From Jatrophihabitans_A sp035248685 (GTDB lineage Bacteria; Actinomycetota; Actinomycetes; Mycobacteriales; Jatrophihabitantaceae), in the NCBI GenBank assembly GCA_035248685.1, contig DATFHF010000040.1:1-64000 (forward strand): a stretch of 64,000 nt of DNA, written 5' to 3'. Under the pieces are notes generated by a model that saw nothing but the letters and a program-made list of their open reading frames with translations, had not been told where the DNA came from and did not search any database. The translations under genes were made by a program, and so were the position numbers. Shown piece after piece: positions 1-7,863 of this stretch (position 1 is the stretch's first letter; each line of letters opens with the position of its first letter).

Positions 1-1909
1 ATCCGCCACCACCGGTGGTTCGGGTTCCCGCTGCCGGCGCCCCGGTGCCCGGTGCTGGGATCGCTGGCAGCGCCGTCTGCGGTGCCCCACCACCGGGAAA
101 ACCTCGCACGTACCGGCTATAGCTGGCCTGGATCGCCTGCCGGGTGATAACCAGCCGGGACGGGTCGACCGGATCGGCGGTGCCGACCTCGGCCTGGGCG
201 GCAGCGAAGGCCAGCGGCGGCGCCTCGTGCAGATCCCAGGCCGCATGCATCGCATGCTGTAAGGCGAGCACATCGGCCCGGTGGTTCGGCTGGCCGGGGC
301 CGACGCCGCCGGTGAGGCTGAGGCCCCGGTACAGCGCACCGGCCACCGGCGCCGGCATCGCGTCCACCGCCGACATCCGGTCGATCGCCCGGTTGAGCCG
401 GCCGATCCTGCTGGTGGCCACCTCGGAGCCGGGCGGCTGTTGAGCCACAGCCGGTTGCTCGGCGGCGTAATCGGCGTTGGTGAGCAGCCACAGCACGTGC
501 ATCCGGTCCATCACCTGCAGCACGTCCTCGCGGGTATTCGCTGCTGGGCCTGGGGAATCGCTGACCGTGCGACCGTTTCCGACATCCAGCCGGCTCAGCC
601 GGATCGGGGCCGGGCCGGCCGGCACTGTTAGCTCGGGGAACCTGCCGTCCGCGCCGTTCAGTCGAGACCGGTGCACCGGCGCCCGGCCGCGCGGGGCGGG
701 CCGGGACGGCGGTGGCGCGGGGCAGGTGTGGTCACGATGGGCAACCGCCGGCGCGACACCGCTGATCACCACGGCAGTGGACTGGATGACATTCCCGTTG
801 ATCAGCCGGGCCATCCACTCCGGGACCCGGACGCAGCCGTGCGAGGCGGGGCTTCCGGTCACCGGCTGCGAGTTGTGGATGCCGATGCCCCGATCCTTGC
901 CGGCCGCATCCTTCACGCCGAGGTCGACGTAGTAGGACATGTGATCACCGTGGTCGTTGACGTAATTGGCATCGCCACGAAAGACCGGATGGAAGGTGCC
1001 GTCCGGGGTGCAGTTGAGGCCGGCGTTGCCTGGACATGGCGGTGACGCGGTGCATGGCCGGCCCCGTCCGGAGGATGCCGATGCGCTCTGGTCAGGGCTG
1101 TGGTCGCTCCAGTGCACCGTGATGGTCTGCGGAACCGCAAGGCTGATGTCGATCTTGGTGATCCATTTCCGAGCGCTGGCCGGTATCGGCAGCGGCGTCC
1201 GGTTGGTCGGTGGCGGTGCCGTCGGCTGCTTGCGTTGAAGCTGCACCGGACTGGCCGCAGCCAGCTGCACCAGTGGCACTGACTCCAGGTCGGTGGTCGG
1301 CTCGGGATCCAGGTCGCTCGGTGAGCCCGGCACATCCAGGATCGGGCCGCCGGCCGGAGCGTCACCGTCCCATGCCTCGTCTGCCGAGGGAGCGCCCGGT
1401 TGGGCGGATTCGGCAGGCTCCTGGCCGTCATCGGCTACCGCCCGAGCTACCGCGGCCGGGGCTGCTGCCGGGCCGGCGGTGCCGTGTCCGGCTTCGATTC
1501 GATCGGCCACCGCATCGGCTGCCCGCTCAGCCGGATCGGCGGGCTGACTGAGCCGGCTGGCAATCGGGGCCTGGGCCGAGGAGCGGTTCTGCACCACGTG
1601 GGCGAGTTCGTGGGCGAGCAACCGGTTGCCACCACCGGCCAGCCCACCGGCGCCGAACACGATGTGGCTGCCGACCGTATAGGCCTGCGCGCCGATGGAC
1701 TCGGCAGCGGCACGGGCGGCGGTGTCGTCATGGATGCGAACATCGGTGAGGTCGGTCCCGAACCAGTGGGTTGCCTGCCGTTGTTGGGCATTGGGCAACG
1801 GCCGGCCGGCGCCATCGGCAACGGCGATCGCCGCCGCGGTAGCCGCCTGCTGGCTCTCGGCAGGCGGCGCGGGACGCTCTTCCATCCGGAAAAGCCGAGA
1901 CCTCGCCAT
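1..1909 (-). CDS. DUF4157 + L,D-transpeptidase (YkuD) protein, 3' end beyond the window
   Basis: Reading leftward from the ATG at 1909 gives 636 open codons that run off the window edge. An in-frame stop at 1934-1936 fixes the N-terminus. Residues ~35-125 are a DUF4157 domain: GRPLP, then a WFGTDLTDVRIHDD stretch, then the zincin-like helix LLAHELAHVV (H100-E-L-A-H104). Residues ~240-385 look like an L,D-transpeptidase catalytic domain, with IGIHNS and the signature SHGCVRV (nucleophile Cys359). The rest is Ala/Pro-rich linker and a helical C-terminal part. No signal peptide is visible. DUF4157 is known as a domain of effectors linked to extracellular contractile injection systems and polymorphic toxins; L,D-transpeptidases cross-link peptidoglycan. 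A wall-targeting secreted or injected enzyme is my inference. Confidence 0.85.
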   Translation of the reverse strand, partial: MARSRLFRMEERPAPPAESQQAATAAAIAVADGAGRPLPNAQQRQATHWFGTDLTDVRIHDDTAARAAAESIGAQAYTVGSHIVFGAGGLAGGGNRLLAHELAHVVQNRSSAQAPIASRLSQPADPAERAADAVADRIEAGHGTAGPAAAPAAVARAVADDGQEPAESAQPGAPSADEAWDGDAPAGGPILDVPGSPSDLDPEPTTDLESVPLVQLAAASPVQLQRKQPTAPPPTNRTPLPIPASARKWITKIDISLAVPQTITVHWSDHSPDQSASASSGRGRPCTASPPCPGNAGLNCTPDGTFHPVFRGDANYVNDHGDHMSYYVDLGVKDAAGKDRGIGIHNSQPVTGSPASHGCVRVPEWMARLINGNVIQSTAVVISGVAPAVAHRDHTCPAPPPSRPAPRGRAPVHRSRLNGADGRFPELTVPAGPAPIRLSRLDVGNGRTVSDSPGPAANTREDVLQVMDRMHVLWLLTNADYAAEQPAVAQQPPGSEVATSRIGRLNRAIDRMSAVDAMPAPVAGALYRGLSLTGGVGPGQPNHRADVLALQHAMHAAWDLHEAPPLAFAAAQAEVGTADPVDPSRLVITRQAIQASYSRYVRGFPGGGAPQTALPAIPAPGTGAPAAGTRTTGGGG

Positions 1910-1966
1910 CGGTCCGATTCTGCCCAGCAGACGTCACCCCCGCGTTGCCCAGGCATCGAACAGTGC

Positions 1967-1997
1967 TTGACACCGAAACGGACTCAAGGAATATTTA
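1967..1997 (+). promoter_or_regulatory. Promoter of the precursor peptide cassette
   Basis: A consensus -35 TTGACA (1967-1972) is followed after 19 bp by TATTTA (1992-1997), or after 17-18 bp by overlapping AT-rich hexamers. It is an AT-rich island in GC-rich DNA, about 80 bp upstream of the precursor start, and divergent from the gene at 1909. Called from sequence only. Confidence 0.5.
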
Positions 1998-2033
1998 GCC
2001 CCGTCGGTCCGCTTGGAGCGATTTACCCCCTTT

Positions 2034-2053
2034 CGTGGCATTCAGTCGCCACG
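2034..2053 (+). promoter_or_regulatory. 5' leader stem-loop before the precursor peptide
   Basis: CGTGGC (2034-2039) and GCCACG (2048-2053) form a 6-bp stem with an 8-nt loop, ending 10 nt before the AGGAG ribosome binding site. It could stabilise the leader or act as an operator. Nothing in the sequence tells these apart. Confidence 0.35.
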
Positions 2054-2074
2054 GCAACCTGTTAGGAGCACCCC

Positions 2075-2176
2075 ATGAAGACCACCAGCTCGATGAAGAA
2101 GATCAGCATCCGTCGCACCGCCGACATCCGCCTCACCTCGGCCCCCTGCGACACCCCGTACATCGCAGTCGCCTAG
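2075..2176 (+). CDS. Candidate RiPP precursor peptide (33 aa)
   Basis: A short ORF with a strong AGGAG (2064-2068) six nt before ATG 2075, ending at TAG 2174-2176. The basic N-terminal part (MKTTSSMKKISIRRTADIR) looks like a leader. The C-terminal part SAPCDTPYIAVA, with a single Cys25, two Pro and a hydrophobic end, would be the core. A second ATG at codon 7 could give a 27-aa form. It is followed by a 13-bp hairpin and then by a PqqD-like/M50 protease gene and a TPR gene on the same strand. PqqD-like domains are known leader-peptide recognition elements, so the context supports a ribosomally made, modified peptide. I do not recognise the precursor family and no product is proposed. Confidence 0.68.
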   Translation: MKTTSSMKKISIRRTADIRLTSAPCDTPYIAVA

Positions 2177-2194
2177 TTTCACCACACAGCGCCG

Positions 2195-2224
2195 CCGGCT
2201 CGGCAGGTCCTCCTGCCGAGCCGG
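2195..2224 (+). terminator. Intercistronic hairpin after the precursor gene (attenuator)
   Basis: CCGGCTCGGCAGG (2195-2207) and CCTGCCGAGCCGG (2212-2224) are perfect 13-bp complements around a TCCT loop. There is no U-tract. It lies between the precursor stop (2176) and the ribosome binding site of the next gene. Such a hairpin usually makes a partial terminator or 3' stabiliser, so that precursor mRNA exceeds enzyme mRNA. Confidence 0.7.
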
Positions 2225-2246
2225 TGTGCGGCCAGAGGGAGCTTGC

Positions 2247-3452
2247 ATGTCAGAGCAATTGGCACTACACCCGCTGAGCTTCGTCGAGCAGGGTGAGGAT
2301 GTCGTGGTGGGCCGGGTCGATACCGGCTCCTATGCGGTCCTACCGCCCGACGGCGCTGCCTTGCTGCGCAAGCTATCCGACGGCATGACTGTCGACCAGG
2401 CGGCCGACTGGTACCAGAAGACCTATGACGAGGCTGTGGACATGGCCGAATTCGTCGACGCACTGACCGATCTGGGGTTCGTATCCGACGGAACCGAGCC
2501 TGCTGCCGAACCGGTCGCACCACCGCGCTTCCAGCGACTCGGAACTGCGCTCTTCGCACCGCCGGCATTCGTCGGGTACGCCGCCTTGGCGGTGTGCTGG
2601 CTCGTCCTGATCGGTAGGCACACCGATCTGCGTCCACATCCCGGCCAGGTGTTCTTTTCCAACTCCTTGCTGCTCGTCCAAGCAACGCTGTTCCTGAGCC
2701 AGATCCCGCTGCTATTCCTGCATGAAAGCTTCCACGTGCTGGCCGGGCAGCGGCTCGGGCTGCGTAGCAAACTCAACGTCAGCAACCGATACGGCTACCT
2801 GGTATTCGAGACCCAGAGCAACGGGCTGCTCAGCGTTCCCCGGCAAAAGCGCTACCTGCCATTCCTAGCCGGCATGTTGCTGGATGTCATCTTGGTGTGC
2901 CTGCTCACCCTGACCGCCGAGGCGACCCGGCACCCGGACGGTTCGCTGTCGATACTCGGTAAGACCTGCCTGGCCATCGGGTTCAGCATCGTGCTCCGGA
3001 TCGCATGGCAGTTTCAGCTGTACCTGCAAACAGATCTCTACTATGTGCTGTCGACCCTGCTGAACTGCCACGACCTGCACGTCGCGAGCATGGCGCTCAC
3101 CAAGAACCGGCTCTGGCGCATGCTCGGCTGGCACGACCGCCTGGTGGACGAGGATCAGTGGACCGCACGAGATCGCAAGGTCGGCTCGTGGTACGGCATA
3201 TTGCTGGTCTTCGGACTGATGGCGGCCGTCGCGCTGACCACCTTCGGGTCGATACCGATCGCAATTTCTTATATCGAGACGACCTATCGGCACCTCACCT
3301 CGGGCAGCTTCAACGCCGAGTTCTGGGACGCTGTGCTCTCCGTCTCGATCAACACGACCGAATTCACCGCCGTGTTCTTCCTGTCCCGGCGCAAGCGGCG
3401 ATTGAACGCCGGGCGTGCGCCGCGCCTGCTTGTAGCCGAAAGCGTGGTATGA
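2247..3452 (+). CDS. PqqD-like domain fused to M50 (site-2-type) membrane metalloprotease
   Basis: The product is 401 aa from ATG 2247, preceded by AGGGAG (2236-2241); an upstream in-frame GTG lies inside the hairpin and is rejected. Residues ~5-85 fit a PqqD-like fold (the SYAVLPPDGAALLRKLSDG segment, then a helical FVDALTDLGF end), the usual RiPP recognition element. The rest has about six to eight hydrophobic segments. It carries HESFH (~159-163), matching the HExxH zinc motif of M50 proteases, and LAGMLLD (~213) as the likely third-ligand motif. The predicted role is binding the leader of the upstream peptide and cleaving it, or related processing, in the membrane. The gene stops 1 nt before the TPR gene, so the two are probably cotranslated. 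Confidence 0.8.
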   Translation: MSEQLALHPLSFVEQGEDVVVGRVDTGSYAVLPPDGAALLRKLSDGMTVDQAADWYQKTYDEAVDMAEFVDALTDLGFVSDGTEPAAEPVAPPRFQRLGTALFAPPAFVGYAALAVCWLVLIGRHTDLRPHPGQVFFSNSLLLVQATLFLSQIPLLFLHESFHVLAGQRLGLRSKLNVSNRYGYLVFETQSNGLLSVPRQKRYLPFLAGMLLDVILVCLLTLTAEATRHPDGSLSILGKTCLAIGFSIVLRIAWQFQLYLQTDLYYVLSTLLNCHDLHVASMALTKNRLWRMLGWHDRLVDEDQWTARDRKVGSWYGILLVFGLMAAVALTTFGSIPIAISYIETTYRHLTSGSFNAEFWDAVLSVSINTTEFTAVFFLSRRKRRLNAGRAPRLLVAESVV

Positions 3453-3453
3453 G

Positions 3454-5520
3454 ATGAGCCCATCGCACGTACACATCGTCGGTGACCTGGCGCGCCAGCG
3501 GCTCGCCGCGGCCGAACTGGTGGAGCGTCCGCAGCTAGTCGTGCACTGCCATCGAAATCGCAGGGGGCCGTACACCGGCGTCGACACCTTCATCCGGGAG
3601 TTGCTCGTCGAAGCGATTTGGAAACGGCCTGACCTGATTGAGGAATTCCGGCTTGTCCTGCTGTACGGCATGCCGGAGCTGGCCGATGTCATCGGGCCGG
3701 CACCGCGCGATATGGCGGCCAGCTCGGACTTCGCCGAGCGCACCCGGTTCTACGGGGCCAGCATGATCCGGTGCATGAGCCAGGGCATCGTGACCTTCGT
3801 CAAGCGCTACACCGCAGACTCGCCCGGCCGGGTGGTCCTCTTCGACGGTGTGCAGGATGCCGCCAGGACGACCCAGCAGTTCCTTGCGCTGCTGATACGA
3901 CGGATACCGGCCGAGCAGCTCACCGTGGTCGTGGGTAGCACCGGCACGGTGCTCGAGGAGCTCGGCGGCGCTCTGGAGCGTCATGCCACCCACCGCCTGG
4001 CCCCGAATTCCCTTACCGCACCTGAAGCATCGCCCGCGGATTTGGCGGCTCGCTATGTCGCTTCGGACGGCACCGATGACGAACCGGCCTGCCTGGCGGC
4101 ATATCAGGCGCTGAGCGATGCCCAGCGCGCGGCACTGCACGACCACCGTGCCGACGAGATCGAGCAGAACGCCACCTGGTCGATCCGGGTCGGGGCGCTG
4201 CCCTACCACCGTGAGCGCGGCAGCGATCCGAGCGGGGCAGGTTCGGCCGCGCTCGCCCATGCGACCCAGCTCTGCACGGAGGCCGGGTTCTCCGAGATGA
4301 CCGTCGAGTTCGGCTATCGCGGGCGGGCGGTGACCGACCCGCGGGACGAGGTCACCTTCCGCAAGCTCACCATCCAGGTGTCGTCCGCGCTCATCCCGTG
4401 CGGTCGGCTCAGTGAGGCGATGGACCTGCTGCACGATCTTCGCCGCCGCTACCCCTCGCCACTCACCCACATGACGACCAGCTATTCGTTGGCGATGATG
4501 TACACCCGGTTCCTGACGCCGCGCGACCATGAGCAGGCGGTCGAGTGGGAGAACAACGCCATCGCGATCGCCTCGATCCTGCCGGACGAGGACGAGCGGC
4601 TGATGTTCACCGGTTTCCAGGACAATGCGATGGCCTTGATCGAGATGCATCGCGGCAACCTCGACCGCGCGTTGAAGCTGGTGGAAGGCGCGCTCTACCG
4701 CGCGGATACCAGGATGGAATCCGACGCTTACCGGCTACATCGCTCGCAACTGCTGTACAACCGGGCGCGGCTGCTGGCTGGACTCGGGCGTAAGGACGAG
4801 GCCTACCAGATCTTCACGGTGCTCAGCGAGTTGGATCCGCACTACACCGATTACCTTTCCGAACGCGCCAAGATCTCGCGCAGGCGTGGCGATCTGACGG
4901 CCGCGCTGGCCGACTACGACCGCGCCGTTCGGTTAGGACCGCCATTCCACGAGCTGCTCTACAACCGTGGTTCGGCGCGGATGGAAGCCGGTGATCTGGT
5001 CGGGGCCCTCGCCGACTTCGACCTGGTGCTGGACATGGAACCCACCGATCTCGAGACCCGGGTGATCCGAGCCGAGCTGCACCTGGCCGAGGACCGGCCG
5101 GCGGCGGCCACTGCCGACATCGACGCCGGGCTGGCCCTGCGCCCGGACGACGCCCGGTTGCTCTGCCTGCGCGGCATGTTGCAGTTGGCTGAGCATCCGG
5201 AGGCCGCGATCGCCGACTTCACCGCGGCGCTGTCGCTCGACAGCAACTATCCCGCCGCGCTCGTCAACCGAGCGGTCGCGCTCTTCCAGATCGGGGATGC
5301 CGGCTCCTCGATCGAGGATCTGAGCCGGGCGCTGGAGATCACCGGCGACGACCCTGACCTGCTACTCAATCGCGGCCTGGCCCGAGCAGCGGTCGGTGAC
5401 CTGCAGGCGGCGGTGGCCGACTTCGACCGCGCGCTGGCGCTGCCGGACGCCGACGTGGCCGAACTGCAGTTCCAGCGCGAGGCGTGCCTGCTCGGCGCGG
5501 GCAACGCCAACTCGGATTAG
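3454..5520 (+). CDS. TPR protein with degenerate NTPase-like N-terminus (RiPP cassette)
   Basis: The product is 688 aa and starts 1 nt after the protease stop. Residues ~25-190 look like a degraded P-loop module: RRGPYTGVDTFIRELL sits where a Walker A would be but lacks GKT/S, and RVVLFDGVQDA (~126-136) resembles Walker B. From ~285 to the end there are tandem TPR-like helices (for example YDRAVRLGPPFHELLYNRGSA, repeated with variations), including Asp-Phe-Asp (ADFD) turns. TPR arrays bind peptides or partner proteins, so a scaffold for the precursor or protease is plausible. No transporter or classical modifying enzyme follows; the next gene is convergent with only 8 nt between. Confidence 0.7.
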   Translation: MSPSHVHIVGDLARQRLAAAELVERPQLVVHCHRNRRGPYTGVDTFIRELLVEAIWKRPDLIEEFRLVLLYGMPELADVIGPAPRDMAASSDFAERTRFYGASMIRCMSQGIVTFVKRYTADSPGRVVLFDGVQDAARTTQQFLALLIRRIPAEQLTVVVGSTGTVLEELGGALERHATHRLAPNSLTAPEASPADLAARYVASDGTDDEPACLAAYQALSDAQRAALHDHRADEIEQNATWSIRVGALPYHRERGSDPSGAGSAALAHATQLCTEAGFSEMTVEFGYRGRAVTDPRDEVTFRKLTIQVSSALIPCGRLSEAMDLLHDLRRRYPSPLTHMTTSYSLAMMYTRFLTPRDHEQAVEWENNAIAIASILPDEDERLMFTGFQDNAMALIEMHRGNLDRALKLVEGALYRADTRMESDAYRLHRSQLLYNRARLLAGLGRKDEAYQIFTVLSELDPHYTDYLSERAKISRRRGDLTAALADYDRAVRLGPPFHELLYNRGSARMEAGDLVGALADFDLVLDMEPTDLETRVIRAELHLAEDRPAAATADIDAGLALRPDDARLLCLRGMLQLAEHPEAAIADFTAALSLDSNYPAALVNRAVALFQIGDAGSSIEDLSRALEITGDDPDLLLNRGLARAAVGDLQAAVADFDRALALPDADVAELQFQREACLLGAGNANSD

Positions 5521-5528
5521 CGGGTGAT

Positions 5529-6125
5529 TCAGCCCTCGGCTGCCTCGTCCAGCCGGTTCACCACCCGCTCGACCCGACGGTCGGGCGTCAGCCAGATCAG
5601 GGCTACCAGGACGTAGACCGCGATGCCGAGCCAGCGGTTGGCGAAGGACAGCCCGATGCCCAGGCAGTAGAGCACCGGCGACAGCTTGCCCTTCAAATCC
5701 CGGCCGATGGCCATCGCGAGCAGGGAGTTATCCCCGCTGGCCCGGAGCAATGCGCCCTGCAGCAGGTAGTAAGCCAGCGCCGCGGCCAACAGCACGATGC
5801 CGTAGACGGCGGTCGGCGCCGGCGGAAAATGGTTCTCGCTCATCCACGCGGTTACGAACGGCACCAGTGACAACCAGAACAGCAGATGCAGGTTGGCCCA
5901 CAGCGTTACCCCGGACACTCGCTTGACCGCGGCCAACATGTGGTGGTGGTTGTTCCAGTAAATGCCGAGGTAGACGAAGCTGAGCACGTAGGCGAGCAGC
6001 ACCGGAAGCTCGGCGCGCAATGCCGACCAGCTGCCGTCCTCGGGAACGTGCAGTTCCAGCACCATGATTGTGATGAGGATGGCGATGACGCCGTCGCTGA
6101 ATGCCTCGAGGCGGTCCTTGGACAT
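5529..6125 (-). CDS. TMEM175/DUF1211 family membrane protein (potassium channel family)
   Basis: The 198-aa protein has about six hydrophobic segments. The N-terminal RLEAFSDGVIAI matches the RxxxFSD signature of bacterial TMEM175/DUF1211 proteins, some of which are K+ leak channels. WNNHHHM and LHLLFWLSLVPF in the middle are also typical. It converges with the TPR gene and precedes nothing obviously related. The function is by family only. Confidence 0.85.
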   Translation of the reverse strand: MSKDRLEAFSDGVIAILITIMVLELHVPEDGSWSALRAELPVLLAYVLSFVYLGIYWNNHHHMLAAVKRVSGVTLWANLHLLFWLSLVPFVTAWMSENHFPPAPTAVYGIVLLAAALAYYLLQGALLRASGDNSLLAMAIGRDLKGKLSPVLYCLGIGLSFANRWLGIAVYVLVALIWLTPDRRVERVVNRLDEAAEG

Positions 6126-6163
6126 AGCGCGAGGCTAGTAGCCAGCACGGTCGGCAGCGGGTT

Positions 6164-6856
6164 TTATTGAGTGGAACCTCGGCGGAGCAGCGTCAGGGCC
6201 AGGGCTGCCGCCCCGAGCAGGATGCCGATTACGCCCAGCACCACGCCGGTGGTCGCGGTACCGCTGCTGGACGAGTTCGTGCTGGACGAGCTGGGCTTCG
6301 AGTCGTTGCTCGCCGCCGCCAGCTTCAGCTCAGGCGCCGGATGCTCCGGCTCGGCCGAGCTGCCCGGAGCGGCCTCTTCGATCCAGGACACCACCGTCTT
6401 GTCGCTGTAGGTCTGGATGGCTTTGAAGGTCAGGGTGTCCACGCCGTCCGGCAGTTTGCCGCCGATGATGGTGAACTCGCCGAAATAGCCGGGCTTGATG
6501 CCGGCATCGGCGTCGGCCGTCCAGTCGATCTCCGATACCACCTCGGTGATGTCGCCGTCATCGGTGTGGATCGGATTGGCCAGCTTGGTCTGGGTGATCT
6601 TGGCGGTCCATCCCGGCACCGGAGCAACCAGCACTCCGGCGATCGGGTGATCGGTCGGCAACTGCACCTTGAGCCCCACCGTGCTGGCGCTGTCGCTCTC
6701 GTCCGGCACGTGCAGGATGATCACCGCGTCGCTGTCGCCGGCGGCGACCCCGGGGGCGGTCACCGTGACGTGCGCCGCGGCCGGACCGGCGGTCAGCAGG
6801 GCGGCCGCGGCGAGCCCCGCGGTCAGGACGAGCGCGGCGACAGCACGACGTAACAA
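6164..6856 (-). CDS. YcnI-like DUF1775 copper-associated secreted protein
   Basis: A 230-aa protein. The signal peptide (MLRRAVAALVLTAGLAAAAL) is cleaved after AAA, leaving His-Val at the mature N-terminus; that His is the copper ligand in YcnI proteins. The domain continues through VTAPGVAAGDSDAVI and VPGWTAKI to ~residue 165. A Ser-rich linker and a C-terminal transmembrane helix with RR follow, so it is anchored on the outer face. YcnI proteins usually sit near CopC/CopD; none is visible here, so the copper role rests on the domain alone. Confidence 0.85.
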   Translation of the reverse strand: MLRRAVAALVLTAGLAAAALLTAGPAAAHVTVTAPGVAAGDSDAVIILHVPDESDSASTVGLKVQLPTDHPIAGVLVAPVPGWTAKITQTKLANPIHTDDGDITEVVSEIDWTADADAGIKPGYFGEFTIIGGKLPDGVDTLTFKAIQTYSDKTVVSWIEEAAPGSSAEPEHPAPELKLAAASNDSKPSSSSTNSSSSGTATTGVVLGVIGILLGAAALALTLLRRGSTQ

Positions 6857-6973
6857 GGTTTCATCTCCGAGGTCAGCTGGTCCGGTTGCGGATCCTTCTC
6901 AGCTGACAGGTCTGCCGGCAGCGGCCAATGGTTCCCGCCACTGGCCTCAGGTGGTCGGGATCACACCGGGCCG

Positions 6974-7828
6974 TCAGCGGCCGGGGGTCGACCGGTCGGC
7001 GGTCAGCCGCAGCCATTCCAGGGCGGTCCGGCCATGAGCCAGGATCGACAGGTGGCCCTCGCCCGGCTGTAACGACAGCTGCGCCTGCGGCAAGTGCTGG
7101 ACCAGCCACCGCGAATGCGCGCTCGGCACGATCCGATCGTCCTCGCCGTGCAGTAACAGCACCGGTGCCTTGACCTGCGCCAGCTCGAATCCCCACGGTT
7201 TTACGAAAGACAAGTCGTCATCGATGAGCCCGTCGATGCCCCCGTCACCGTTGCTGGCCAACCAGGCCCACGCGCCCTCCAGGAGCGCCCGGTCGGCCGG
7301 CGTGAGCATCATCTGCTCATCGAACTCGGCGGTCTCGAAATGCGTCCGTAACGCCGACCGGCCGACGCCCGCCAGCCGCAGCTCCTGCTCGCCGTTGGCC
7401 GCCATGCCGGCGAACCAGTCCAGCCCGGGCGACTCGTACGGTGCCAGCCCGGCCAGGCAGGCCACCGCGGCCACCCGCCCCGGCAGCAGCGCCGCGCAGG
7501 CCAGCGCGGACGGGCCACCACCCGAGGTGCCCAGCGCCGCGAACCGGTCGATGCCCAGCCCGTCGACCACCACGGCCACGTCGGCGGCAGAGGCGGCGAC
7601 ATCACGACCGGGCTGGTCGCTGGATCCGCCGTAGCTGGGGCGGTCACAGGACACCCAGCGGATGCCGAGCTTCTCGGCCACCGGATTGAGTGGCGCCGGC
7701 GGAGTGCCCAACTGCGAGCTGCCGTGGTGCCAGAACACCGCCAGCTCCGGACGATCGGTGATCGGGCCGCTGTCATAGATCCGCAAGGTCCGGCCGTCCG
7801 CCAGCGCTAGATCCCGCTGTGTGAGCAT
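6974..7828 (-). CDS. Alpha/beta-fold hydrolase
   Basis: A 284-aa protein from ATG 7828; a longer in-frame start would run into nagA. HHGSSQLG forms the oxyanion region, GTSGGGPSAL (~104) carries the nucleophile Ser, LLHGEDD (~235) the acid, and GEGHLSI (~260) the catalytic His. This is a complete triad of the epoxide-hydrolase/esterase type. It follows nagA by 35 nt on the same strand, so it may be its last operon partner. The substrate is unknown. Confidence 0.85.
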   Translation of the reverse strand: MLTQRDLALADGRTLRIYDSGPITDRPELAVFWHHGSSQLGTPPAPLNPVAEKLGIRWVSCDRPSYGGSSDQPGRDVAASAADVAVVVDGLGIDRFAALGTSGGGPSALACAALLPGRVAAVACLAGLAPYESPGLDWFAGMAANGEQELRLAGVGRSALRTHFETAEFDEQMMLTPADRALLEGAWAWLASNGDGGIDGLIDDDLSFVKPWGFELAQVKAPVLLLHGEDDRIVPSAHSRWLVQHLPQAQLSLQPGEGHLSILAHGRTALEWLRLTADRSTPGR

Positions 7829-7863
7829 CGGCCGAGCATAACCAGCGGTGATCGAGCCGAGAT

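Noticed and set aside
144..1045. Several plus-strand open frames of 60-150 codons
   Set aside because: They lie opposite the large DUF4157/L,D-transpeptidase frame and have Arg/Pro/Ala-rich translations without motifs, as expected of antisense frames in GC-rich DNA.
2226..2246. GTG start 7 codons upstream of the PqqD-M50 gene
   Set aside because: It lies at the hairpin 3' arm and lacks a ribosome binding site, while ATG 2247 has AGGGAG at the right spacing.
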